This document shows positions 35,381 through 43,903 of a stretch of DNA of 64,000 bases, piece after piece. The DNA is from Actinomycetota bacterium (lineage in GTDB: Bacteria > Actinomycetota > Actinomycetes > Streptosporangiales > Streptosporangiaceae): contig PMSU01000170.1 of assembly GCA_003168255.1 (NCBI GenBank), positions 13,386-77,385 of the forward strand. Direction: 5' to 3'. Numbering within the stretch: position 1 is the stretch's first letter; each line of letters begins with the position of its first letter. The position numbers were made by a program, and so were the translations under genes. Below the pieces are notes generated by a model. That model was not told the origin of the DNA. It searched no databases and was given only the letters and a program-made list of their open reading frames with translations.

Positions 35381-36426
35381 CCTCGTCGCAGCCAGAGCCG
35401 CCTGGGCCTCGGTCCCTGCGGCAACAACCGCAGCGCGTCCTTGCCGTCGTCCTCTGCGTATGCGTGGTCGCCGTGGTAGCGGTTGTAACGACGACCCTGG
35501 TAAAGGTTGCGGGCCGGCCTGGCGCGGTAGCGCCACCGGCAGTGAGCGGCGCACTTTCGATCGGAGAGTTCAGCCATCATCATGTGGTGATTACGCTGCC
35601 CGGCCACCCCGCGTCTTACCTGGGCGCCTTCGTCAAGGGCGTGCCCGCCAGCTACGCGCCGATGCAGACGTTCGCCGACGCTACCGGCGAGCAGCCAAAT
35701 GTCGCGCTCTACTACAGCGGCTGGTATGAAACGTTCCGGTCTTCATTCGCCGGCCAGGCGAAACGCAACGGTGCCGTACCGTTTATCCAGATAGACCCGA
35801 CGGACGTCGATTTCAAGGCGATCGTCGGCGGCGCGTACGACACCTACCTGGAAACCTTCGCTACCGCTGTGGCGAGCTACGGCGCGAGTACCGGCCAGGG
35901 CGTCGTCATAGGCTTCGGCCATGAGATGAACGGAAGCTGGTTCTCCTGGGGGTACCGGCACGTAGCCCCGGCATTGTTCGTCGCCGCCTGGCGGCACATC
36001 GTCAATGTGTTCCGGCAGCAAGGCGCTGACGACGTGACCTGGCTGTGGACGGTCAACATTATCGATACGCGGGACGGCATTCCTTCGCCGGTCAGCTGGT
36101 GGCCCGGCAGTTCATATGTTACCTGGGTAGGGATTGACGGCTACTACCTTAAGTCGTCCTGGACATTCGCTTCCTTGTTTGGGCCGACCATCAAGACCCT
36201 GCGCGCCCTGACCTTTGACCCAATACTTATTTCCGAGACAGGCGCGGCGCCTGCCGTAGGCCAGCCAGCGAAGATCGCAAACGTCTTCACCAGTGTCCGG
36301 GCTTACGGACTTCTGGGATTCGTATGGTTCGACGCCAATGGGGTGCAGGACTGGCGTCTTAGCGGCCCGGCGTCATTCACTGCATTCCGGCGGGGTGCTA
36401 TGACGTTCGGCAGGCCCGCGGCATGA
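35377..36426 (+). CDS. membrane-anchored GH26-like glycoside hydrolase, copy 1a
   Basis: A 349-residue protein with one N-terminal membrane anchor (about residues 20-42) and an extracytoplasmic (beta/alpha)8 domain. It resembles GH26: YLGAFVKGVPASYAPMQTF, acid/base Glu in GFGHEMNGSWFSWG (E183), WLWTVN, then the nucleophile Glu in ILISETGA (E287). GH26 enzymes cut beta-1,4-mannan or mixed beta-glucans. Placed directly after a processive synthase with an ATGA overlap, it is likely to trim or edit the nascent polymer, as BcsZ does for cellulose. The in-frame ATG at 35377 is fixed by that overlap. Substrate is inferred, not known. Confidence 0.88.
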   Translation: MTSSQPEPPGPRSLRQQPQRVLAVVLCVCVVAVVAVVTTTLVKVAGRPGAVAPPAVSGALSIGEFSHHHVVITLPGHPASYLGAFVKGVPASYAPMQTFADATGEQPNVALYYSGWYETFRSSFAGQAKRNGAVPFIQIDPTDVDFKAIVGGAYDTYLETFATAVASYGASTGQGVVIGFGHEMNGSWFSWGYRHVAPALFVAAWRHIVNVFRQQGADDVTWLWTVNIIDTRDGIPSPVSWWPGSSYVTWVGIDGYYLKSSWTFASLFGPTIKTLRALTFDPILISETGAAPAVGQPAKIANVFTSVRAYGLLGFVWFDANGVQDWRLSGPASFTAFRRGAMTFGRPAA

Positions 36427-37649
36427 ATGATCGGCTGGGTCGCACTGTGCTCGGCAACGGGTGCCGCGTCTCCAGCACCACGGATGGACGTAATACGGTT
36501 CTTGCTGATACCGAGCATGCGGGGCGGCACCGTAAAGGCTCGCTACGACTCCGTAGTCAGGTCCGCCAGTACCGGGCAAGACTGGTTGCGTTCAGGAGTC
36601 GCAACCGAGACGGTGCTCGCCGCACACCTCCCGGCACACCCCGCCGCACGCTTCGCCGCACACCCCGGCCACCCCCGGATTACCGGAGGAAGGGCCGGGT
36701 GAAGGTCGCACGGGTCGTGACAATCGGCGCAGCGATCATTATCGCGACCGGGGTCGCTGTGATTGCGGGCGTCGGCGGAAAGACCGGGGGGACGAATCCT
36801 GTTGATCCCGCTGCGCCGCCCTCGTCGGCTGTCTCGCACGTGCCAGGGACCTATCTCGGGGTATACACGCCCGGGGTACCTGGCTCGTATGCCGGGTTGA
36901 CAGCCTTCACCGCGGCTACCGGGGTCAGGCCAAGGGTAGTCGTGTACTACAGCGGATGGCAGGAGCCGTTCCAGGTCCGGTTCGCTGCGATGGCAAGCAG
37001 GCACGGCGCCCTGCCACTCGTGCAGATCGACCCGACTGGGGTCAGCCTTCCTGCGATCGTATCGGGACAATATGACGTCTACTTGCGGACCTACGCCGCC
37101 GCGGTGAAGGCCTTTGGCGCACCGGTGATCCTCTCCTTCGGTCATGAGATGAACGGCGACTGGTACAGCTGGGGCAACCGGCACACATCGCCTGCGGTGT
37201 TCGTAGCCGCCTGGCGGCACATTGTCAATGTGTTCCGGCAGCAGCGCGCTGACAACGTGACCTGGCTGTGGACGGTCAACGTCATCCATAAGGGCGGCGG
37301 TATTCCTTCACCGGCCCGCTGGTGGCCGGGCAGCTCGTATGTGACCTGGGTAGGAATTGACGGCTACTATTACCGGCCGTCTTGGACGTTCGCTTCTTTG
37401 TTCGGGCCGACCATCAAGGCCGTGCGCTCGCTCACCCTCGACCCAATACTCATCTCCGAGACATCCGTGGCGCCTGCGGCAGGCCAGCCGGCGAAGATCG
37501 CCGACCTGTTCGCCGGTATTCGCGCTTATGGGCTTTTGGGGCTCGTCTGGTTCGACGTTAACCGGATCGAGGACTGGCAGCTCGCCAGCCCGGCGGCCAT
37601 CGCGGCATTTCGCCAAGGCGCCACCGCGTCCGAGAGACATGCATCGTGA
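36423..37649 (+). CDS. membrane-anchored GH26-like glycoside hydrolase, copy 1b
   Basis: A 408-residue paralogue of the preceding hydrolase, strongly similar in the catalytic domain (VFVAAWRHIVNVFRQQ is shared, as is SWTFASLFGPTIK). Acid/base Glu is in SFGHEMNGDWYSWG (E242) and nucleophile in ILISETSVA (E347). It differs in having a ~95-residue Arg-rich cytoplasmic N-terminus before its membrane segment (about 97-117). Its ATG overlaps the stop of the previous gene. An internal start near the GTG at 36700 (GRVKVARV) with a GGAGGAAGGGCC upstream would give a conventional short N-terminus, so the long tail may not be translated. Confidence 0.85.
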   Translation: MNDRLGRTVLGNGCRVSSTTDGRNTVLADTEHAGRHRKGSLRLRSQVRQYRARLVAFRSRNRDGARRTPPGTPRRTLRRTPRPPPDYRRKGRVKVARVVTIGAAIIIATGVAVIAGVGGKTGGTNPVDPAAPPSSAVSHVPGTYLGVYTPGVPGSYAGLTAFTAATGVRPRVVVYYSGWQEPFQVRFAAMASRHGALPLVQIDPTGVSLPAIVSGQYDVYLRTYAAAVKAFGAPVILSFGHEMNGDWYSWGNRHTSPAVFVAAWRHIVNVFRQQRADNVTWLWTVNVIHKGGGIPSPARWWPGSSYVTWVGIDGYYYRPSWTFASLFGPTIKAVRSLTLDPILISETSVAPAAGQPAKIADLFAGIRAYGLLGLVWFDVNRIEDWQLASPAAIAAFRQGATASERHAS

Positions 37650-38000
37650 ATATCGGCTGCGGCCTGCCCTGCTCGCACTGAGCGCGGGCCCGACCCTAGT
37701 AGCCGCATTTGCCAAGAACTGTCTCATTTGCCAGAGAACTGTCTACAGCCGGGCACTCGTCGGCCAGGGGGCCGCCGCGCCGTGCGAGTCTGGCTGCACG
37801 CTTGGCGTCTTACCCGGATTACCTGCGATATCCAGAATTTCAGCAAAACCCCTTCGTCTGGAGGCGCCGACTAGTACGTTTTGGTGTGCGATTGCTCTAT
37901 AGGGGGATCGCCACCATATATGAGGGTGTTGGCACAGGACGTGAGCTGTGGGGCGGCTGAAGTCTCCCCGGCACGTCCCTGACGCTGGCAGGGGCGGTCT
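37650..38000 (+). promoter_or_regulatory. inter-operon gap with leader block, copy 2
   Basis: About 350 bases without a supportable gene. From 37874 onward the sequence matches the copy 1 leader (GTACGTTTTGGTGTGCG, ATCGCC, GGCACAGGACGTGAGCTG, ending at ATGGACTACGGGGCGATGAC), so it probably carries the promoter of the second operon copy. A repeated GAACTGTCT lies at about 37716 and 37736. Confidence 0.5.
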
Positions 38001-39728
38001 ATGGACTACGGGGCGATGACAGGCAGCGGGGTGCCGCCAGCATCGCAGTCGCCGGATGGCTCCGCCCGGGGCGAGAGACCGGGAGTTGACGGGAATGACG
38101 TCCGGGCCGGCGCGGGCAAGCGGGGGGCGCACGCGGCTGGTGCGCCCGTGCCGGTGACCGGGGGCCCGGCTTTGCATGGGCGCGAACGTGGCCCCGGGGC
38201 AGGCATCGCCGGGCTACGTTTCCCTAGCGCGTGGCCGCTGCTGGTCGTGCTTGCCGTGCAGGCGGCGCTCTCGCTACGTCTGGTTTGGGCCGACACGGCG
38301 TTCCAGGATGAGGCCACGTACTTGTGGGCCGGGCACCTGGAGTGGGCGCACTGGCTGCATGGCACGCCGATCCCGCCTTTCCCGGCCTACTTCTCCGGAG
38401 CGCCGGTCCTCTACCCGCCGCTGGGCGCGCTGGCCGACAGCATCGGAGGGCTGGCCGCGGCCCGGATCCTGTCCCTGGTCTTCATGCTCGGCGCGACGGT
38501 CTTGCTGTGGGATACCGCTGATCGGCTGTACCGGCGCAAGACAGCGATTTTCGCTACCGCGCTGTTCGCTGTCTTAAGCCCGACGCTGCATCTGGGGGCG
38601 TTCGCTACCTATGACGCCGCGTCGGTGTTCCTAGTCGCGCTTGGCGCCTGGTGTGTGGTCCGGGCCGGCGACCGGGGGGAGGGGACCGGCTGGCTGGTCG
38701 CGGCGGGCGCCGCGCTGGCTGTTGCCAACGCTGCGGCGTATTCGTCGGCCCTGTTCGACCCGGTGGTGGTCGTGCTCGCGCTGAGCACCGCGTTGCCGTC
38801 CGGCGGCAGGCTTGCTGCCCGGCGGTGCGCGATCCTGGTGACCGTCGTGGTAGCCCTGCTGGCGGCGGGATTGCTGATCGGCGGGAGCTCCTACCGCACC
38901 GGTATCGACCAGACGACGCTGGCGCGGGTCGCCGGGACCACCTCGCCGCTGTCGGTTTTGACCGCCGCCTGGTCGTGGACCGGTCTCCTCGTGGTCCTGG
39001 CTGTGTGCGGCGTGATCATCAGCTGGGTCGGCCGACCAGGGCGGGCGCGGACGTGGCTGCTGGCGGTCCTGACCGTCGCCGCGCTGCTTGGACCGCTGGA
39101 GCAGGCGCGCCTGAACACCAGTGTCTCACTGAACAAGCACGTGGATCTGGGCGCCTGGTTCGCCGCCATCGCCGCGGGCTACGCGGTGGACAAGTTCATC
39201 TCGGCCGCACCGGCTGGCAGGATGCGGGTCCTCACCGGCGGCGCCTGCCTGGTCTGTCTGGTCTTCCCGCTCGAACTGGGGGCCAGCCAGTCCTGGGTGT
39301 TTTCTACCGACTGGCCCAATGCGTCCAGTTTCATAGCCATACTCCGCCCGCTGGCCGATCAAGGTAACGGGCGCCTGCTGGTCGAGGACGCGTCCATAGC
39401 GAGGTACTACCTGCCGGTTGGGAGCCAGTGGCAGCGATGGTCAACCACCCGCAACATCGTCCTGCCGTCAGGTGCCAGCACCGCCGGCCCGGCCAGTGCC
39501 GCAGGCGTCACCGGGCCCGGCAACCCTGGCGTCTTCGCCGAGTTCGTCACCCACGGCTACTTCTCCCTTGTCGCATTGAACTACGCGGACACCACAACCC
39601 TCGACCGCCAGATCACTGCTGATCTTCGCCGCAGCCATCACTATCGCATCATCGATGTCGTCCCCTACGGCACGGCGGCCCCGCCCTATGGCACCTACGT
39701 GATCTGGCGATACGAGCCCCAGTCGTGA
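38001..39728 (+). CDS. GT39-like membrane glycosyltransferase, operon copy 2
   Basis: A 575-residue paralogue of the protein at 31734-33830, with a shorter N-terminal tail. The first helix is followed by ADTAFQDEATYLWAGHLEW (acidic DE pair), then GTPIPPFPAYFSGAPVLYPPLGALADS. About ten more helices and the C-terminal extracytoplasmic domain (LLVEDASIARYYLPVGSQWQRWSTT) follow. It starts at the ATG at 38001, preceded by AGGGGC, within the conserved MDYGAMTG context. Its stop overlaps the next GT2 gene by GTGA. The function is as for copy 1: transfer of a lipid-linked sugar outside the membrane is the family expectation. Confidence 0.89.
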   Translation: MDYGAMTGSGVPPASQSPDGSARGERPGVDGNDVRAGAGKRGAHAAGAPVPVTGGPALHGRERGPGAGIAGLRFPSAWPLLVVLAVQAALSLRLVWADTAFQDEATYLWAGHLEWAHWLHGTPIPPFPAYFSGAPVLYPPLGALADSIGGLAAARILSLVFMLGATVLLWDTADRLYRRKTAIFATALFAVLSPTLHLGAFATYDAASVFLVALGAWCVVRAGDRGEGTGWLVAAGAALAVANAAAYSSALFDPVVVVLALSTALPSGGRLAARRCAILVTVVVALLAAGLLIGGSSYRTGIDQTTLARVAGTTSPLSVLTAAWSWTGLLVVLAVCGVIISWVGRPGRARTWLLAVLTVAALLGPLEQARLNTSVSLNKHVDLGAWFAAIAAGYAVDKFISAAPAGRMRVLTGGACLVCLVFPLELGASQSWVFSTDWPNASSFIAILRPLADQGNGRLLVEDASIARYYLPVGSQWQRWSTTRNIVLPSGASTAGPASAAGVTGPGNPGVFAEFVTHGYFSLVALNYADTTTLDRQITADLRRSHHYRIIDVVPYGTAAPPYGTYVIWRYEPQS

Positions 39729-41305
39729 GCAGCACCCAGCGCGCCGCACTGGAGCCCTCAGTGCGGGCGGCCGCCGTCGCAGCCGCGCCGCACCGTCAGG
39801 CGGCTCCGGCCCTTCCCCCGCCGCCCGATGACAACGAGAAATACGCCTACATCCGCCGCAACCTGCCTTACCTGGCGGTCACGCTTGTCATCAGCGCGAC
39901 GTGCCTCATCATCAGCCAGATCCGGTTTGAGATGCACGACCCCGCGCTGTGGCCGTTCGCGGCCTTCACCGCCACTTACATCACCTACCAGGTGATCAGC
40001 CTGCCGGTGAACTTCACCGGCCGTGGTTTCGACCTGGCAGCCCACCAAGGGCGTATCGCGGCCTGGCGCCCGGACAGCTATCCCAGCGTCGATATCTACC
40101 TGCCGATCTGCGGCGAGCCGATCGGCATGCTCCGCAACACCTGGACCGCCGTGGCTGAGCTCATCGCGAGCTACTCGGGGCAGATCCAGGCCTACGTCCT
40201 CGACGATGGGCCCTGCGACGAGGCCCGTTCGGCGTCGCAGTCCTATGGCTTCTGCTACGTTCGCCGGCCCGATCTGCGCGTCTACAAGAAGAGCGGCAAC
40301 CTGCGGTACACCTTCGCCCGCACCACGGGCGAATACCTGGTCATCTTCGACGCCGACTTCGCGCCGCGGCCTGACTTCCTCGCCGAGACTCTTCCCTACC
40401 TGGACGACCCGGCGGTAGGGATCGTCCAGACGCCCCAGTTCTTCCGGGAGAGCGCCGTGCAGACGTGGATCGAGAACGCGGCAGGCGCTATCCAGGAGGT
40501 GTTCTACCGGTCGGTCCAGGTGGCCCGCGACAGGTTCGGCGAGGCCGTCTGCGTCGGGACCTCTGCGGTGTACCGCCGGACCTCGCTGGAACCGCAGGGC
40601 GGCCCGACGCTCATTCCCTATGCCGAGGACGTGCACACCGGGCTCGACGTGCGCCGGGCCGGCTGGTCCATCGTCTACCTGCCGCTTGTGCTCTCGACCG
40701 GCATCTGCCCGGACAACCTCGACGCGTTCGTTCGGCAGCAGTACCGGTGGTGTACCGGGAACGCGGGCATCGTGTTCTCACGCCGGCTGTGGGCTATACC
40801 GATGACCATCCCGGGTCGGCTCACCTACATCTCCGGGTTCTTCTACTACGCCTATACCGGCCTGCTCACGTTCTTCGGACCCATCATTCCCATAGTCATG
40901 TTGGCGTTTCTTCCCGGCCAGGTCAGGTTGCGAAATTTCGTCGTACTCCTGCCGGCCATGATCTCCGGGTTCGTGCTTTACCCGCTATGGCATCGCTCGA
41001 CATATGGGCCGTCGGTCTGGCCGCTGGGGATCGCCAGGGGCTGGGCGCATGTGTTCTCTATCTGGGATAGCGCCCGAGGGAGGACGATGAGCTGGCATCC
41101 GTCCCGGACGCCGGGCAGCGCGCTGCGGCGGTTCCGGGTGTGGGTCACCTGGTGGAGTGGCGGCACGGCCGCGGTGTGGGCGGCCTTGGCCATCTGGCGC
41201 ACAGTGACCCTTGGCTCTGCGCAATTCGCCGTATTGGTCTTCTTCGGCATATTGAACCTCGCCATCGTGAGCCGTGTCATCTTTCCGGGGGGCAGGACGG
41301 CATGA
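39725..41305 (+). CDS. cellulose-synthase-like processive GT2, operon copy 2
   Basis: A 526-residue paralogue of the GT2 at 33827-35380. Catalytic set: DD160-161 in YVLDDGPCDE, DAD at 209-211, ED at 301-302 in PYAEDVHTG and QQYRW at 338-342. It keeps the two N-terminal and several C-terminal membrane helices and has the matching NFTGRGFDLAAH motif. Differences between copies around the substrate-facing QxxRW region (RWCTGN against RWCCGA) hint at similar but perhaps not identical products. It overlaps neighbours by GTGA and ATGA. Confidence 0.92.
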   Translation: MSSTQRAALEPSVRAAAVAAAPHRQAAPALPPPPDDNEKYAYIRRNLPYLAVTLVISATCLIISQIRFEMHDPALWPFAAFTATYITYQVISLPVNFTGRGFDLAAHQGRIAAWRPDSYPSVDIYLPICGEPIGMLRNTWTAVAELIASYSGQIQAYVLDDGPCDEARSASQSYGFCYVRRPDLRVYKKSGNLRYTFARTTGEYLVIFDADFAPRPDFLAETLPYLDDPAVGIVQTPQFFRESAVQTWIENAAGAIQEVFYRSVQVARDRFGEAVCVGTSAVYRRTSLEPQGGPTLIPYAEDVHTGLDVRRAGWSIVYLPLVLSTGICPDNLDAFVRQQYRWCTGNAGIVFSRRLWAIPMTIPGRLTYISGFFYYAYTGLLTFFGPIIPIVMLAFLPGQVRLRNFVVLLPAMISGFVLYPLWHRSTYGPSVWPLGIARGWAHVFSIWDSARGRTMSWHPSRTPGSALRRFRVWVTWWSGGTAAVWAALAIWRTVTLGSAQFAVLVFFGILNLAIVSRVIFPGGRTA

Positions 41306-42270
41306 CGTCACCACGCATAATCACGACATCGCCACGCATAATACTGATGGCAGCCTTTTTCGCCGCTGTTGTCGCCCTCACCTTCACCGGAGTTCGCTTC
41401 GCTTACCTGCCTTCTGGCCCGGTACCTGTGCACGCGTCTCTGCCATCGAAGCCGTCCTCTTATCTCGGCGTCTACGAGACGGGGTCGCCGCCGGCCTACC
41501 AGCCGATCGCGGTCTTCGGGCAGGCGGCTGGCAAGCAGCCCAACATGGTCGGCTATTACAGTGGCTGGGCGGAGCCCTTCGCGGTATCGTTCGCGCAGAG
41601 AATTCGTAGTCACGGCGTTGTCCCGTGCGTACAGATCGATCCCACGTACGCATCGGTTTCGGCGATTGCGGCCGGTGACTATGACGGTTATTTGCGCTCA
41701 TATGCCGACAGTGTCCGGGCCTTTGGCCACGCGGTCGTCATCGGCTTCGGGCATGAGATGAATGCCCCTTGGTATTCGTGGGGTTACGGGCACGTCCAGC
41801 CGTCGACATTTGTGCAGGCGTGGCGGCATATCGTGACGCTGTTTCGCGGTCAGGGCGCCGACAATGTCACCTGGCTGTGGACTGTCAACCAGGACCGCCC
41901 TGGCACTGGGCCGGTCGCACGTTGGTGGCCGGGCGCGAGTTACGTCTCGTGGGTCGGCATCGACGGCTATTACTTCAGGCCGTCCGATACGTTCGCCGGG
42001 GTCTTTGGCCGGACCATTGATCAGGTGCGGGCCTTCACTGACAAGCCGGTGCTGCTGTCTGAGACCGCCGTGGGGCCCGACGCCGGCCAGTTCGCCAAGA
42101 TCGGCAACCTGTTCGACGGTATGCAGCAGGACGACACGCTCGGGCTTGTCTGGTTCGATAAGACCCAGTCTGGCGGGATATACCGCCAGGACTGGCGTAT
42201 CGAAGGCAACGCGGTGGCCGAAGCGGCCTTCCGCCTCGGCGTCTCCACGCTGACTCTGGCACACCCGTGA
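41302..42270 (+). CDS. membrane-anchored GH26-like glycoside hydrolase, copy 2
   Basis: A 322-residue hydrolase with an N-terminal anchor (about residues 13-32) preceded by a duplicated PRII-TTSPRII segment. GH26-like domain: SSYLGVYETGSPPAYQP, acid/base Glu in GFGHEMNAPWYSWG (E152), WLWTVN, nucleophile in VLLSETAVG (E255). It is the single hydrolase of the second operon copy, in contrast to two in copy 1. The ATG at 41302 overlaps the GT2 stop. It is expected to act on the polymer made by its GT2 partner outside the membrane. Confidence 0.88.
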   Translation: MTSPRIITTSPRIILMAAFFAAVVALTFTGVRFAYLPSGPVPVHASLPSKPSSYLGVYETGSPPAYQPIAVFGQAAGKQPNMVGYYSGWAEPFAVSFAQRIRSHGVVPCVQIDPTYASVSAIAAGDYDGYLRSYADSVRAFGHAVVIGFGHEMNAPWYSWGYGHVQPSTFVQAWRHIVTLFRGQGADNVTWLWTVNQDRPGTGPVARWWPGASYVSWVGIDGYYFRPSDTFAGVFGRTIDQVRAFTDKPVLLSETAVGPDAGQFAKIGNLFDGMQQDDTLGLVWFDKTQSGGIYRQDWRIEGNAVAEAAFRLGVSTLTLAHP

Positions 42271-42402
42271 GCCCGGCGAGGAGTACACTGAGTAGTTATG
42301 TGGTCACAACTTGTCCCTTAGAGTTGCTTAGCAGCTGATCGTATGCTGCGCTGTCTTTGGGGCATACGCGAGATCTCGCACGCGTCCTTGGGGGTTGGTC
42401 GC

Positions 42403-43875
42403 ATGGGCGATGACAGCCGCGTCCCGCCGCTGTCCCAGCGCGTGCCGGGCGGGAGCGGTGGGCCTAGGCCCGTGACCCGGTTAATGCCGCCGGTGCTGAC
42501 CGAGTCTGTGGTGCAGCGAGTACGCGCCGCGATTGATGTCTCCCGAGAGCAGGAGCAGGCAGCCACTCGTGAGCGGGCCGTCCCCCATGAACAGGCACCC
42601 CCCCCGGAACAGGCAACGCATCTTGCCGGGCCATCGGCCGCGTCCTCGCGGCTGGCGGGTGCGGATACCGGGCCTGTGCCGCCCGCCCAGACGGTTGTGC
42701 CGCCTGCCCAGACGGTTGTGCCGCCTGCCCAGACGGTAGAGTCCGCGCACCCCGCCTCGCCATGGTTCCCGGCCGATCCAGACGACGACACCCAGCCGTT
42801 CGCGGCCATCCCCAGCTCGGCCATCCCCAGCTCGGCCGGCAGCGACCAGGTGAATCCGGCTGGGGACATGATCAGCGTCCAGCCGGAGCGCGAGGCGTGG
42901 CGCCACACCGCGGTCCCGCCAGCGCAGAGCAAGCCGGCCGCCGCCCGGCGAGGGCTTGCCGAAAAGCCCAGGCGGCCCAGTGCCCCCAAGGCCCCGCCCC
43001 GTCGGCGCCGCCGAATGGTCGGCGTCTTCCTCTCGGTGGTGGTGCTGCTCACCGCCGGCTTGCTGGCATACACGCTGTCCCGGCATACGGCAACCGACAA
43101 AGCGGGCAATGTTCACCGGGTCGTCGCTGCTCCCGATCAGGTCACTCGCAACCTGGCTGCGTCCTGGGTCGCCAGTCAGGTCAGCAGAGCCGCCATCGTG
43201 TCCTGTGATCCGGTGATGTGCCAAGCGCTCAGGGCGCACGGGGTTCCCGCTGCCAGCCTGCTCGAGCTGAGTCCAGGAAGGACCAATCCGCTCCGTTCGG
43301 AGATTATCGTCGCGACCCAAGTCGTCCGCGGGCAGTTGGGCAGCCGCCTTGATTCCGTCTACGCGCCTGCTGTCATCGCGAGCATGGGCTCAGGGAACCT
43401 GCGAATCGACATCCGCGCGGTCGCCCCGCACGGAGCCGCCGCATACCTGTCCGCGGTGAACGCGGACGTGCTGGCCCGCAAGGCTGCCGCAGTCACGCTG
43501 CTGCACAGCCAGCGGATTGAGCTCTCGGCGATCGCCCGCACGCAGCTAGCCGACGGCCAAGTCGATTCGCGGCTCCTGGTCACCATCGCCGGCCTGGCCG
43601 CGATTCACCCGGTATCCATCCTGGCGTTCGGTGACGCGGCAGCTGGCGCCAGCCCGGGCATCCCGCTCCGTTCCGCGGACTTGGCAGCGGCAGATGGCGC
43701 CGCAGGCATGCGGAGCTCAGCGTACGTACGGTCGATGGTCGGCTTCCTGCACGCCCGGCCGGCGCCCTACCTCCCAGCGCAGATCAAGACGGTGCGCCGG
43801 GCGGGCGGCCAGGCCGCCCTGCGTATCGAATTCGCCGCGCCGAGCCCGCTCGGGCTGCTCGCCCCTCCGGCCTAG
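42403..43875 (+). CDS. single-pass membrane protein, unknown function
   Basis: A 490-residue protein. Residues 1-205 are a cytoplasmic, disordered, Pro/Ala/Gln-rich region with PPAQTVV repeats. An Arg-rich stop (PPRRRRRM) leads to one membrane helix (about 207-227), and a ~260-residue extracytoplasmic domain contains LAASWVASQVSRAAIVSCDPVMCQALRAHG and DVLARKAAAVTLLHSQRIELSAIARTQL. I do not recognise the domain. The likely start is the ATG at 42403 (after GGGGGTTGG). It follows the second polysaccharide operon by 132 bases on the same strand, where a CGTATGC/GCATACG inverted repeat lies (42340-42368), and might be an accessory component. Confidence 0.75.
   Translation: MGDDSRVPPLSQRVPGGSGGPRPVTRLMPPVLTESVVQRVRAAIDVSREQEQAATRERAVPHEQAPPPEQATHLAGPSAASSRLAGADTGPVPPAQTVVPPAQTVVPPAQTVESAHPASPWFPADPDDDTQPFAAIPSSAIPSSAGSDQVNPAGDMISVQPEREAWRHTAVPPAQSKPAAARRGLAEKPRRPSAPKAPPRRRRRMVGVFLSVVVLLTAGLLAYTLSRHTATDKAGNVHRVVAAPDQVTRNLAASWVASQVSRAAIVSCDPVMCQALRAHGVPAASLLELSPGRTNPLRSEIIVATQVVRGQLGSRLDSVYAPAVIASMGSGNLRIDIRAVAPHGAAAYLSAVNADVLARKAAAVTLLHSQRIELSAIARTQLADGQVDSRLLVTIAGLAAIHPVSILAFGDAAAGASPGIPLRSADLAAADGAAGMRSSAYVRSMVGFLHARPAPYLPAQIKTVRRAGGQAALRIEFAAPSPLGLLAPPA
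42676..42738 (+). repeat. 21-bp tandem repeat x3
   Basis: Three units of GTGCCGCCNGCCCAGACGGTT (42676, 42697, 42718) encode PPAQTVV repeats in the disordered tail of the membrane protein. A second 15-bp duplication (CCCAGCTCGGCCATC) lies at about 42811-42840. Confidence 0.9.
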
Positions 43876-43903
43876 TGCCCGGGATCAAAAGATCTGCGGG
43901 CAC
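43875..43903. terminator. bidirectional hairpin between convergent genes
   Basis: GTGCCCGGGATC (43875-43886) pairs with GATCTGCGGGCAC (43891-43903) around AAAA with a one-base bulge. It spans the stop codons of two convergent genes, so it can end transcription from both sides. Confidence 0.55.

Noticed and set aside
37639-37902. A small plus-strand frame with several Cys residues (MHREYRL...)
   Set aside because: It overlaps the end of the GH26 gene out of frame, lacks a ribosome site and covers the leader of the next operon.
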